A stretch of DNA of 64,000 nt from Neovahlkampfia damariscottae (Eukaryota; Heterolobosea; Selenaionea; Neovahlkampfiida; Neovahlkampfiidae): the NCBI GenBank assembly GCA_016618085.1, contig JABLTG010000002.1:124001-188000 (forward strand), read 5' to 3'. Below are positions 22,384-33,748 of this stretch, in pieces. Position numbers and translations under genes: made by a program. The stretch's first letter is position 1; the number at the start of each line of letters is the position of its first letter. The notes under the pieces are model-generated. The model did not search any database. It worked only from the letters and a program-made list of their open reading frames with translations, and was not told the DNA's origin.

Positions 22384-25300
22384 ATGTTAAGAGTAAATAG
22401 TTTGAAAGTGAAGTATGTGTTAAAAAGACAAAAAACAATAAAATGGGGTTTATTTTCTGATATTCATTTTCAAGATGAAGGACTTGAAAGAATAGAAGAA
22501 ACAGCACAATGGATACTTGAAACCTTTAAAAAGAAACAAGTTACTCATATAATTTGTTTAGGAGATGTTTTAAATACAAGAGAAATGGTATCTGTTCAAG
22601 CTTTATCAAGTTGTATGAATTTTTTTAATCAATTATCAAAAATAAGTTCAGTTAGTGTAATATTAGGCAATCATGATATGAACTTAAAATTATCAGGTAG
22701 AATATCATCATTAGATGGATTAGAATTAAATAATAATATTAATTTATATAAAGAAATGAAAGAAATTAAAATTGAAAATATACCAGTTTGTATGATACCA
22801 TATCAATTTAATCAAAATAATATAAAAGAATGGATAAAAGAAAATAAAATAAAAAAAGAAAAATATATTTCATTTTGTCATATGTCAATACCAAATTCAA
22901 TTTATAAATATCAAAAAGATAATAAAAGAAAATATTTAAAAAAATTTGAAAGTGATGAAAATTTAAATTATTTATCAATATTTAAAAGAGTATTCTCTGG
23001 TCATTTTCATCATCATCATTATGTTAATCATTCAAATACAATATGTTATGTTGGATCACCAATGCAACATCATTTTGGTGATTCAGGTGATGATAAAAGA
23101 GGTTGTTTAATATTTAATCCAATAGAAAATGAGATTGAATTTATACAAAATCCAAATTGGGATATATTTAGAATATTAAGAATTAATTCAAATTCTGATA
23201 TTTTAAATTTAAAAGAAATGAAAAATAAAAAAGTATCAATTATTTATGAAAATGATGAAATTGAAAAAGATAAAATTCAAAATGAAATATTATCATTGGG
23301 TGCAACATCTGTTAGAAAACATTCAATAAATTATCAAATAAAAAGTAATACAATAGAAATATTACCTGGAAATGATTTTAATGAATTAATTAAACTTTAT
23401 TTAAATATTTCAAAAGATTTTAATAATGAAAATGAAAAAGAGATTTATTTTAATATTGGATTAAATTTATTTGAAAAATCAAATATTTTTAAAAAAGATA
23501 ATTTGAATACATTTGATGGAAATATTAAATCTATTTCAATTCAAAACTTTTTAGGAATTCAAAATGAAATTAAATTTAATTTTAATGAAATGAATAATGG
23601 TATTTGGTTTATAACTGGTAATAATGGTACTGGTAAAAGTACAATATTAGAAGCTATTATTTGGTGTTTATTTGATAAATTTTTAAGATCTGATATGAGA
23701 GTAGGATTCTCTGTAAATGATAAAATAAAAAAGAATTGTAAAGTTAGAATTGAATTTGAAAATGATTATGGTTAGTAGTAGTAGTAGTATTGTTTCTAAA
23801 ACCTAAATTAGTAATCGAAAGAAGAAGAAATTTTGAAAAAACTAATTCATTAAAAATATATTATAAAAATGAATATTTAGATAAATTTGAAAAAGGAAAT
23901 ATGAGAGATAGTCAAAAAATGTTAGAAGAAGAATTAATTGGAATAAATTATGAAACATTTATTAAATCTATTATTTGTGATAATAATATTAGATTTTTAA
24001 TTTCAGATTCAAATTCAAGAAGAAAAATGATTGAAGAATTATTAGGTTTACAAAAATTTGATATTTTACTTGATGTTACAAAAATAGAATTAAAAAATTT
24101 AAACGAAAATAAAATTAAATTAAAATTTAAAATTGAATCATTACAAAATGAATTAATTAATTTAAAAAATGAAAAAATTGATTTTGAAAAAGATGAAAAA
24201 GAAGAATTAGATGAAATATTTTATAAAAATGAAGTAGTTAATTTAGAATTAAAATTAAATGAAATTAAAAATTTGAAAATGGAAATGGAAGAGAAACAAA
24301 TAAAAATGAAACAATTATCAAATTTAAAGTTAAAATTAAAATTAATAAATGAAAAGAATTTAAATTTAAAATTAAAAGAAATTCAAAATAAAATTAATAA
24401 TTTTGAAATAAAAAGGAAAGAAATGTATTCAAAAATGGAGAATAAATTGACCAATCATCAAATTTTAAAAAATGAAAAAATAATAATTTTAAAAGAAATA
24501 ATTAATCATAATATTAAAGAATGTTTAATTTGTAATGAAGAAATAAAAAATATAAATAAATTAAAAGATGAATTATTATATTTAAATAAATCATTAAATG
24601 ATGGTAAAGAGAATGAAAAAGAAGAAATTGAATTAAATTTATTTCATTTTAAAAAAGAATTTGAAAGAATACAAATAGAAATTAAAAATGATTTAAAAGA
24701 GAAAGAAGAATTAAATAAATTAATAAATGAATTAAATATTGAAGAAGATATTAATTCAAATAATAGATTACATGAAATACATTCAATTGAAATTAATTTA
24801 AATTCCAAATTATTAAATTTAAAATTTAAAAAAGAAAGGATTGAATTAAAAAATAAAAGATATAATGAAATATTAAATAGAATTAAATTTAATGAATTAA
24901 ATAAAATTAAAAATGAAAATGAATTAAATAAAATTAAAAATGAAATTAAAATATATGAATTTTGGTTAAATTCATTTCAAAAGAAAACAAATAATTCATT
25001 TCCAACTTTAAGATCATTTTTATTAGAAAAATCAATTATTGAATTAAATAAATTATTAAATGAATATTCTGATTTTTTATCATATTCAAAACAAAAGAAT
25101 ATATCATTTGATAAAGAATTAAATATTGAACAAAATGATTATGGTAAAAGATCATCAGGACAAAGAAAGAGAAATGATTTAATTATTTTATTTTCATTAT
25201 TTGATCTTGTTAAACAAAGAGGAAAATTTAAATCTAATTTTTTAATGTTAGATGAAGTATTTGATGCATTAGATTTGGATGGTAAAAATCAAATTCATGA

Positions 25301-25433
25301 AATTTTAAATATTTTATCAAAAAAAATATCAAAAATATTTATCATTTCACATTCATCAGAAATGATTAAAGGTTCAAAAAATATAATTAAAACAACTTAT
25401 AATGAATTAAATGGTACAAATTATTCATTTTAA
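22384..25433 (+). CDS. Single-chain Mre11/SbcD-like nuclease fused to Rad50/SbcC-like ATPase (1002 aa)
   Basis: Two exons (22384-23770, 23812-25433), 41-nt intron. Residues about 20-240 form a calcineurin-like metallophosphoesterase with Mre11/SbcD motifs: GLFSDIHF, CLGDVLNTRE, ILGNHDMNL, ISFCHMSIP and SGHFHHHH. Residues about 380-460 are the N-lobe of a Rad50/SbcC ATPase (SISIQNFLGIQNEIKF, Walker A TGNNGTGKST). Across the intron the frame continues ENDYVIERRRNFEKTNS into a long coiled coil with a zinc-hook-like CLIC (about 700), then signature RSSGQRKRNDLIILFSLFD (about 910) and Walker B FLMLDEVFDALD (about 940). Normally these are two polypeptides. Likely role: ATP-controlled processing of DNA ends, in the nucleus or an organelle. 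CCAAT at 22363-22367. Confidence 0.92.
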
Positions 25434-25435
25434 AT

Positions 25436-25862
25436 TTATTCTTCTTTTTTATAAAATTTTTTTTCTTCTTTTAATAATTTAATTTCATATTCAATTTCAA
25501 ATTTCTTTTTTTCAATTAATTTTTTATCAAATTCTTTTCTTTTTCCATCACATCTTAAATATCCACTATAAAAATCAAGAAATGGTCCAAGAACAACTTT
25601 AATTTTAATATTCTATTTTTTTTTAATTACTTCCAACATAAAATGGTTTATAATTCTTAAAATATACTGAGAATGGTATAGCAGTTAACGCAGCTTAATT
25701 TTTAATTTTTTTTAATATCAAACCCATTAAACTAAACTTCAATGTACTATTTTGTTTCATACAATCCTCATATTCTTCTTGTACTCTTGAATATTCTTCA
25801 TTTGGTATTTGAAATTCTTTTCCATCAATTTTAATTGTATTATTTTCTTCTTCTTCCACCAT
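25436..25862 (-). CDS. Small two-helix membrane protein (120 aa)
   Basis: Exons 25724-25862, 25631-25693 and 25436-25596, introns 30 and 34 nt. The acidic N-terminus EEYSRVQEEYEDCMKQNSTL precedes two short hydrophobic stretches (LKFSLMAALTAIPFSVYF and YVGIVLGPFLDFYSGYL), then a charged coiled-coil tail KKLIEKKKFEIEYEIKLLKE. The layout recalls OCIA-domain and other small mitochondrial membrane proteins, but I cannot assign it. It ends 2 nt from the convergent Mre11/Rad50-like gene. Confidence 0.6.
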
Positions 25863-25931
25863 TACAAGTATTATTATCAAACCAATGAAAAATGATGGAA
25901 AAAAAAAAAAAAAATAAACAAATTTTTTATT

Positions 25932-26813
25932 TTACAAAAAAAATGGATTTTCACCTTGATCATCATCATCTTCATTAAATTGTGGCATTCTTTGATGATT
26001 TGGATTTGGATCACCATAGTTTGTATTTGGTGTTGGACCAAAAGGATCAAATCTAGCTCCAAATGGGACATTTGATGGTATATTTTGATTCATACCTGGT
26101 CTAAATCTTCTTTGAAATAAATTTGAATCTGGACCAACTTGACTTCCTCCAAAACCACCTTGATTTGGATTTATTGTAAATCCTGATGTACCTGGCATTG
26201 GTGGGAATTGTGGATAAAGATCATTACTTCCAACATTTCCAAAATTTGGAGAAACAAAATTATTTGATTGATTATTTCTTGATATTCTCAATGGATTATA
26301 ATCATCTTGATATATTTGTTGTGTTTCTTGTTGTGTTTCTTTTTTTTCTTCTTTTGAGTTCATTGGTATTAATTTTAAAATAATTTCTTTTTTGAATACT
26401 TGTTCAAGTGTATCTAATTTTGAATAATAAGTATCTTTTTCTTCAATATTTTTTCCAATTCCAAGATAATCATTTATATTAATATCAATATTTGCTTTGG
26501 ATTTTGAATCTTCTGAAGCAATTGCATGAACAATCAATGATGAACTTAAAGGTATCATCTTTAAAATAAAAGTCAATGAACTTTGAACATGTTTGTATTT
26601 AAATACATATGCATCTTTGTTTTTATTCCAATCTTTTGGTATTTTCTCAAGTTCTTTGATATCTTCTTTTTCACTGAGTCCAACTAGACGAAAATTACAA
26701 TTTATCATGTTCAAGTGTAAAAATAAGACTATGCCTTCATGAGTAGAATCTATTTTTTCTTTATCTTCTAAAAATTCTTTAACAATTGTTTTCTTTTCAG
26801 CAATTTTTTCCAT
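25932..26813 (-). CDS. PI31 proteasome regulator (PSMF1-like, 293 aa)
   Basis: Single exon starting MEKIAEKKTIVKEF. The N-terminal half resembles the FP domain of PI31 (GIVLFLHLNMINCNFRLVGL, DWNKNKDAYVFKYKH, LTFILKMIPLSSSLIVHAIA). The C-terminal half is Gly/Pro/Asn-rich and carries the hallmark tail VPFGARFDPFGPTPN followed by GDPNPNHQRMPQF, as in PSMF1 (PPGARFDPFGP...PNPDH). PI31 binds the 20S core and, through F-box or dynein adaptors, affects proteasome assembly and transport. Good company for the two proteasome alpha genes in this window. CCAAT lies about 45 bp upstream. Confidence 0.9.
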   Translation of the reverse strand: MEKIAEKKTIVKEFLEDKEKIDSTHEGIVLFLHLNMINCNFRLVGLSEKEDIKELEKIPKDWNKNKDAYVFKYKHVQSSLTFILKMIPLSSSLIVHAIASEDSKSKANIDININDYLGIGKNIEEKDTYYSKLDTLEQVFKKEIILKLIPMNSKEEKKETQQETQQIYQDDYNPLRISRNNQSNNFVSPNFGNVGSNDLYPQFPPMPGTSGFTINPNQGGFGGSQVGPDSNLFQRRFRPGMNQNIPSNVPFGARFDPFGPTPNTNYGDPNPNHQRMPQFNEDDDDQGENPFFL

Positions 26814-26968
26814 GTGCTCTGTGATTTGAAGAGAATTCTTTTTTAAGACAATTTCCACCAATCAAATCTATTTATTGTTCAACCAAAGTGTATTTTTTTG
26901 ATCTCAATTCAACAATCAGACTTTGGAATCTTTATTTTTTTTGGAATTATTTTCACAATAAATGAACT

Positions 26969-27241
26969 TTACTCTTCAAATAATTTCTTCACATAATCTT
27001 CTTTATATTCCCATGGCATTTTATCCATTTTTTCCTTCAATTCATCATGGAAATCATGTTCTTTATGATTTTTATTCAAACAATTTTTAAATTTTGTCAA
27101 ATTTTCTCTACACACAGGAAATTTTTCTTCTTCAACCATGTGGTTCCAATTATTTGCAACACTGATACAATTTAAATATTTGATCATATGTCTTCTGCAG
27201 TTTCTCTCTTTTTGCTTCACTTTTTTATCGTCATTTTCCAT
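26969..27241 (-). CDS. Twin CX9C (CHCH) mitochondrial intermembrane-space protein (90 aa)
   Basis: Single exon. Two perfect CX9C motifs, CRRHMIKYLNC and CRENLTKFKNC, form a coiled-coil-helix-coiled-coil-helix fold. Such proteins are imported by Mia40 and oxidised in the intermembrane space, often acting in cytochrome oxidase assembly. The C-terminal HDELKEKMDKMPWEY resembles the Cmc family's tail, but the exact member is not resolved. An ATTGG box lies just upstream of the ATG. Confidence 0.8.
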   Translation of the reverse strand: MENDDKKVKQKERNCRRHMIKYLNCISVANNWNHMVEEEKFPVCRENLTKFKNCLNKNHKEHDFHDELKEKMDKMPWEYKEDYVKKLFEE

Positions 27242-27282
27242 GTTTTTGATTGGTGGAACAAAAAAAAAGTGTTATTTTATTA

Positions 27283-28081
27283 TTAACATTGACAGCCGCC
27301 ACTTGATTTTTTATCATCATTTGGATTTGTTTCTTCAATTCTTATCACTCCTGTATCACTACTCGGTTCATTAACTTCAACTTTGTTTTCCAAAATTTTA
27401 GTGATCAAAACGTTCATAGCATTGTCAACACCATCACCACTGAGAGCACTAGTTTGATGGTATCCAATAAAATTATTTTCTTTACAAAATTCATCAAGAT
27501 CAATATCAATCTTATTTTCCAAGTCATACTGTCAAGTTTCAAATAAATAATTTTTTTACTTTGTTTGCAATTAATAATGTAGGAATTGGTGTTTGATCAT
27601 CTGGTAAGAAAACTTTAGAGTCAATATCTTTTTTCCACATTTTTACTCCTTCAAAGCTTTCAGCATCTGTAATATCAAAAACAACAATGGCAGCAACTGC
27701 TTGTTTGTAATATACTCGAGTCATATTTCCAAACCTTTCTTGACCTGCAATATCCCAGAGATGTAATTGTAATACACTTCCATCTGTCCAGTTTATTCTT
27801 TTTAAAGCAAAATCAACACCTATCTTGAATATTAAATAATATTTAATTTTATTAATAAATCATTACCGTGGTTTTATAGTTTGTTGAAAACATATCATGT
27901 ACATATCTACGAATTAAAGATGTCTTTGATCAAATTTAAAAATAAAAATAAAACCTTCAAAAATGTCAAAAAAAAAAAAAAAAACGATAACATTACCTTT
28001 CCAACTACATAATGAATCATAATTTTATGACTTACCACCAGCATTTCCAACTACCAAAACTTTAAAGATAAATTCTTCCAT
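27283..28081 (-). CDS. Rab32/38-like small GTPase (206 aa)
   Basis: Five exons: 28036-28081, 27997-28004, 27867-27923, 27560-27823 and 27283-27528. Spliced product: FKVLVVGNAGVGKTSLIRRY (P-loop), NYKTTIGVDFALKRINW (switch I), LWDIAGQERFGNMTRVYYK (switch II; IAGQERFGNMTRVYY is a Rab32-family mark), LLIANKYDLE (NKxD), TSALSGDGVD (SAL), and C-terminal CQC for prenylation. Rab32 relatives serve lysosome-related organelles and mitochondria. Exon 2 is only 8 nt, encoding the GK of the P-loop; skipping it would destroy GTP binding. The introns are 31, 73, 43 and 31 nt. Confidence 0.95.
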
Positions 28082-28273
28082 CTTGTCTTTTTCTCTTTAG
28101 AATGAAAAGGAAGATTTTAATTGGCTCACTACTTTCGAATCATTTTTTTTAAATTTTTTTTTTTTAGAAATTTAAAGAAATGAATCGAAAATTTAGCAAA
28201 AAATTAAGTTCAATATTTGATTGGTCAAAATCAAAAACGTTTTTTGATTGTTGAACACAAGTCAACATAAGAA
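28082..28273. promoter_or_regulatory. Divergent intergenic region upstream of the Rab32-like gene
   Basis: About 190 AT-rich bp between divergent starts, with an ATTGG box near 28220 and an AATTGG near 28119. No other feature seen. Confidence 0.45.
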
Positions 28274-29179
28274 ATGGAATATTTATGTTTTTGTTTCCAA
28301 AGTAGTCCAAATAATGAGAGTGGTGAATATATTAGGTTAAAAGATGATGATAGAAACAAAGTGTTAGAAGAAGAAACTATTAAAATGGAAATGAATTTAA
28401 TATTCGAAGATTTACAAAATTTAATTTCCAAACCATTTGAAATATCACCTACATCTAAAGATTTGTTTAGGTATTTTTATTGAACTTTTAAAAATATCAA
28501 ATGAAAGGTTGTACAAAAAAATAAAAATAATGAAAGAAAATGAAACGTTAATAACACCAAATGAAACAATAAGTTTATTTCAAATATTAAATACACTTGG
28601 AAATGAATTACAAAAAGAAGAAGAAGAAAAAACGAATATTGAAAATTTTGAAAAATTAGTCAATTTGAATGACTTTGAAACATTGAGTACTTATTGTAAA
28701 AAAATGTATGAATATTTTATTTTTTAAATTCTTTGTACAAAGATATACAGATTATAATTTATTATTACAATTTTTAAAGTTATGCAATCAGTCAGTAGTT
28801 TTAATTATTGCAAGAAGACTAAAAATATGGTTTTCTATGAATAATCTTTATTTTAAAGATGTTAGAGGTTCTTGGTATATTGATATTATTTTAAACTCCG
28901 AGTCACAAAAAATAATACACAAAAGGAAAGAGTTGTGCTATAAAAAATTAGATGGTCATTTTGAACTATTTCAATTTAGGTATTTATATTAATTCTAATA
29001 TATTTTAAAATAGTTGGGAAATTGAATGTACTTTTTCAAATTTATCAAAGAATCTTGAGAATATTGATTTTAATGTTTCAATAGATGAAGAGAAAATAAT
29101 AAATGATGATTTAGATTCAAGAAATTGGATTTTGAATTTATTTAAAATAATGAAAAAAAGAAATGAAATAAAATTTTAA
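28274..29179 (+). CDS. Conserved-looking hypothetical protein (265 aa)
   Basis: Four exons (28274-28470, 28508-28705, 28743-28979, 29014-29179), introns 34-37 nt, every junction in frame. It starts MEYLCFCFQSS, a possible palmitoylated N-terminus. The middle is helical (FRLYKKIKIMKENETL, FEKLVNLNDFETLSTYCKK, LIIARRLKIWFSM). It then shows a beta-rich stretch, RGSWYIDIILNSESQKIIHK ... FELFQFSWEIECTF, which could be a lipid- or ligand-binding fold. I do not recognise the family. Confidence 0.7.
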
Positions 29180-29258
29180 TTATCACTTCATTATTATTAT
29201 TGACCAATCAATTCATTTTCGTTAATAGTCAGAGAAATAAACAATAACTCAAACAAAA

Positions 29259-29860
29259 ATGAAAAGATTTATATTTTTAATATTTATTTTATTTTTTAAT
29301 TTTATATATTCAAATAAACTTGGAGATATAATACCATTAATGAAAAGAGTAGAATATAACCAAATGAGATCAAAATTCAGTGAAATATCACCTACATTAT
29401 CACCAAGGTTTGGTATCAAAAAATCAAGTAAATAATAATTTAAAATTTAATGAAAAAGTAAAAATCAAAGCTATACCAAATCAATTAAGTTTTGTAAATG
29501 ATTTCAAAATACAATTTGAATTCTTTGATCATAGATTTCAAACACCTTGGTTAACCATTGCATCTAATGTTCATGGAAGACATATAAAAAAAATAATATT
29601 CAAGTTTGAGTTTTCAGATGACGAAATAGTTTCAATCAAAACAAAATCAATTTGTAAATTGAAATTAATATTTTCTAAATGATTTAGTTGTCAAAAATAA
29701 GATACCAAATTTAATTTCTTTAGATTTTGAGTGGCAAGAAATAAAAAAAACAGATAAAAATATTGGTTTGTCATTTTTATATGTAGTTTCTTTGTTTTTG
29801 GGTTTTTTTTTGATAACATCAATATTTTTTACTTCAATGGTTGACAATAAAAAAATTTGA
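29259..29860 (+). CDS. Type I membrane protein of the secretory pathway (174 aa)
   Basis: Exons 29259-29427, 29471-29653 and 29688-29860; introns 43 and 34 nt. The N-terminus MKRFIFLIFILFFNFIYS is a signal peptide. The lumenal part contains LSFVNDFKIQFEFFDHRF and TPWLTIASNVHGRHIKK. One transmembrane segment follows (SFLYVVSLFLGFFLITSIFF), with a very short basic tail (VDNKKI). The tail ends KKI rather than a canonical KKxx ER-retrieval signal. Family not recognised. Confidence 0.7.
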
Positions 29861-29993
29861 TTGCATAAATTTATTATTTAATTCTCCCAGATTATTTTTA
29901 TTGGATAAGAATAGTTACATTTGATTGGCTATTGAATCTGAGATTTTTTCTCGTTCGTTAACTTGTAAATACTCAATAACAACTTTTTTGTAA

Positions 29994-32061
29994 ATGAGTG
30001 ACACATTACATAATCAAATAATTTCCAATATTCTTATTGAAGATGAACAGGAAGAAGAAAACAAAAAAGTGGAAGCCGGTTTATTTAGAAGTGGATCAGC
30101 TCCTCCAGATGTAGAAAACATGAATTCATCTTTTATGGACGATACAGACTATAGGTATGATCCTGCTTATTATAATTATTATTATTCACAACGTTTAATG
30201 AATCCACGTTTACCACCACCAATTGTAAACTGGAGGTCAACGCAACTTTTTCCAAATGAAAATAAGGTTTGAATTATTTTTTTTTTAAATTTCTCTAAAG
30301 AAGGAAATATTTCATGATGAGTATGATGAAGATGATGAAGATGAAAAGAAGAGTTGGGTTGATGTTACAACTTCAAATAAAACATCTTCAAATTCTAGTA
30401 ACACGAGTCCTACTTTGTCAAATAATGGTAGTATTTCTTTAGTTGATAGAATTCAAGAAGACTTTCCCAGCACACCTTCTTCTTTTTATAGTAAAAAGAA
30501 AGGAAATGGTAAAAAGAAAGTCAATAATAATGGTGCTCCTTCAAGTCCATCATCTTCAAAAAAAACAAAAAAGAATAGTGAAGGTTCAAATGGTGTAAAT
30601 ACAAAGAATACTTCAACAACTGTTAATAACTTAAATAATAAATTCCAACAAATTTCAATTCAAGATCAACAACAACAACAACAAGTACCACATCATCATC
30701 ATCATAATAATAACTATCATCAAGAATATTACAATAATCAACCTTCACTTTATCCAACTTATACAAATAATGGTGGAAATACAAATACTAATAATAGTGG
30801 AAATAGAAATGTTAATAATGTACAAAGATACAATCAATCAAATCAAAGTGATGATTTTTATCAAAATATTTGGAAGAAAGGGTCAAATCAAAAAAATGAT
30901 TTGACAACAAACCAAACATCAACAATACCAATAACAAATCAAACATTAAATCAAACAACAACAACAAATAAAAGAAAAGGAAGTAATTCAACAAGTACAA
31001 CAACACAAAATGATTCAAATGGAGAATATTTTATGTCAAAAATAATGGAAGAATTTAAAAGTGGAAAAGGGAAAAAGTTTGAATTAAAAGATATTACAAA
31101 TTATGTAGTTGAATTTTCAAGAGATCAACATGGATCAAGATTTATTCAACAAAAATTAGAAATAGCAACACCACAAGAAAAAGAAATGATATTTCAAGAA
31201 GTATACCCTGAATCATTAAGTTTAATGACTGATGTATTTGGTAATTATGTAATTCAAAAGTTTTTTGAATATGGATTATTAAATCATAAAAAATTATTAT
31301 CTAAAATACTTAAAGGACATGTTTTAAATTTAACATTACAAACTTATGGATGTAGAGTAATTCAAAAAGCATTAGAAGTTATTGATGATCAAGATAAAGT
31401 ATTAATTGCAAAAGAATTAGATAATAATATAATGAAATGTGTTCAAGATCAAAATGGAAATCATGTAATCCAAAAATGTATTGAAAAAATAACATCAAAA
31501 GATATTCAATTTGTTGTTGAATCATTTATTGGAAATGTTATTAATTTAGCAATGCATGCATATGGATGTAGAGTAATTCAAAGAATATTAGAACATTGTA
31601 ATGAACAACAATGTAAAATTATATTAGATGAAATTTTAATGGGTGCTGCAAAATTAGTAAAAGATCAATATGGAAATTATGTTGTTCAACATGTTTTAGA
31701 ACATTCAAAACAAAAATATAAATTAGGTTTAATTAGACAATTTAAAGGTCTAATTGTTCAATTAAGTTCACATAAATTTGCAAGTAATGTTATTGAAAGA
31801 TGTTTTAAAAATGGTGGTAAAAAAGAGAGACAAGATATTATTGAAGAAATTGTTGGTGAAGATGTCAAAACATCTCCAATTTATGATATGATGAATGATC
31901 AATATGCAAATTATGTTGTTCAAAAAATGATTGAATTATCAGATGATAATCAAAAAAGAATGATTATTGATGTTATTAAATCAAATATTCCTTTAGTGAA
32001 AAGATTAACTTATGGAAAACATATTATTGCTTGTGTTGAAAAATATGAAAAAATTTTATAA
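29994..32061 (+). CDS. Pumilio/PUF RNA-binding protein (677 aa)
   Basis: Exons 29994-30266 and 30301-32061, 34-nt intron. The N-terminal half is disordered: Asn, Ser, Thr and Gln rich, with short polyQ and polyH runs. The C-terminal PUM-HD (about residues 335-675) has eight repeats. RNA-contact triplets read SR..Q (HGSRFIQQ), NY..Q (GNYVIQ), CR..Q (GCRVIQ), NH..Q (GNHVIQ), CR..Q (GCRVIQ), NY..Q (GNYVVQ), SN..E (ASNVIE) and NY..Q (ANYVVQ). By the known PUF code this predicts the classical target UGUAUAUA. PUF proteins repress mRNAs through their 3' UTRs. Confidence 0.97.
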
Positions 32062-32230
32062 TATTTAAAATAAATTATTTTTTTTTTTTCTCAATTCCAT
32101 TTTTCAATAAATTGGAAACTCATTTTTTATCCAATCAAATCATAATTATGCAGAAAAAATCGTCTTACACAGTAAAACAAACTAAAAGTTTAACACATTC
32201 ATTTTTTAGTTTAAACTATCGAAAGGTGAA
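32062..32230. promoter_or_regulatory. Promoter region of the C2-kinase gene
   Basis: About 170 bp between same-strand genes. Contains CCAAT near 32130 and T-runs after the Pumilio stop that could serve transcript 3' end formation. Confidence 0.4.
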
Positions 32231-33670
32231 ATGAATTTACCAAAAAGTGTTCAACAACAACATATTCAGAAAACTTATTCAATTTTAGAAATAACTTTGA
32301 AAAGTGCCAAAAATTTAGAACCAAAAAATTCAAATCGAACATCAGATCCATTTGTTAAATGTATTTTATTTTATTTTTTTAATATGTACTATTAAGTTTA
32401 TTGTAACGATAGAGAGTTAAAATCCTCAGTTCAAAAAAAAACTTGTGATCCAACTTGTTTGATTTTTTTTATTTTTTTAAAAAAAAGGGAATGAAAGTAA
32501 TATATAATATATATTAAATTTGTTTTAGTTTTTGAGTTTAGTATAAGTTGTGATAAAAATAATATGCCTTTAGATAAATTTCGATTTGATATTTGGCATT
32601 CACATGGATTTAATATATTTAAAAAAGATGAATATTTAGGTGGAAGTGCAATTAATTTAACAAAAGTACCAAAAGATAAAAAAACAGAAATGGTAAATAA
32701 AAATATATATGTTAAAAAAAAGACAATAAAATTAGAAGGAGTAACTCAAGGTGAAATAACTATGGATATATTAGGATTAAATTTTGGTGAAGAAAAGAAA
32801 GAAGTATCAAGTGAATCAAAAAGTACATCATCCAAAAGAATTGGACCACAAAGATATATAAAAGGAAAGAAATTAGCACAAGGTGGATTTGGTGGTGTTT
32901 ATATTGCAAAAGATACAAAAAATGATAAAGAAGTAATATTAAAACAAATTGAATGTACTGATTTTGATGATGCAAATATAAAGTTACAAGAGTTTTTACC
33001 AATAAGAAAATTAGATCATCCTTATTTGATAAAATATCATGACTTATATTTATTTGAAGAAAAAGAAGATGATGAGAATTTATTTGGATTATGTTATATT
33101 ATGGATCATTATCCAAAAGGTGACTTACAAAGATATTTGAATAAATATAAAAATCAAGGAAAGTTTTTATCAATGTCAAAAGTTATTACTTATTTTAAAC
33201 AATTAATTGAAGGTTTATTATATTTACATGAAAAGAAACTTATGCATAGAGATTTAAAACCTGCAAACGTTTTAATTTCAGATGATTTTCAAAAAATTGT
33301 TATTTGTGATTTTGGTATGGTTAGAGAAGTAGATGGTACAATGGCTCATACAGTTTTAGGTACACCTCAATATATGGCACCAGAAGTATCTCAATCACTT
33401 CCTTATGATTTCTCTGCGGATATTTGGTCATTAGGTGTAATATTTTATGAAATGATTACATTGAAATTTAAGACAATGCACTACGTTAGAGCAATGGAAG
33501 AAAAAGAAGAATATTATGATAGAATTAAAGAAGAAATATTAGACATTGACGAAAATTATAAACAAATTTTGGAAATTGTTTTAGGAATGTTGAGTTTAGA
33601 TCCAAAAAAAAGAATTTCATTATCAGATTCATTAAAAATATTAGATTCAGTAGAAATTTTGGAAGAATAA
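32231..33670 (+). CDS. C2-domain serine/threonine protein kinase (446 aa)
   Basis: Four exons (32231-32360, 32397-32456, 32488-32496, 32529-33670). The N-terminal 125 residues form a C2 domain: SILEITLKSAKNLEPKNS, SDPFVKFYCNDRELKSS, CDPTWNEIFEFSISCD, FDIWHSH. Exon 3 is only 9 nt and supplies the WNE of the DPxWNE motif. The kinase domain (about 190-440) has KKLAQGGFGGVYIAK, a catalytic Lys at VILKQIE, HRDLKPANVLI, CDFGMV (DFG), GTPQYMAPE and DIWSLGVIFYEM, so it should be active; it is nearest to NEK-like or other group kinases. The C2 domain suggests membrane or Ca2+ recruitment. Confidence 0.93.
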
Positions 33671-33686
33671 AATTTATTTGTTTTTC

Positions 33687-33744
33687 ATTGGTCAATTGCT
33701 GTCAAAGTTTTTCTGCACTCAAAAAAAAACATCAATTCACCAAT
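33687..33744 (+). promoter_or_regulatory. CCAAT elements of the MPP10 gene
   Basis: ATTGG at 33687-33691 and CCAAT at 33740-33744 flank a 58-bp leader; the second box is 4 nt from the ATG at 33749. Confidence 0.55.
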
Positions 33745-33748
33745 ACAA

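Noticed and set aside
29401-29430. A 16-nt intron in the type I membrane protein gene
   Set aside because: A 43-nt GT..AG intron (29428-29470) also restores the frame and fits the local size range.
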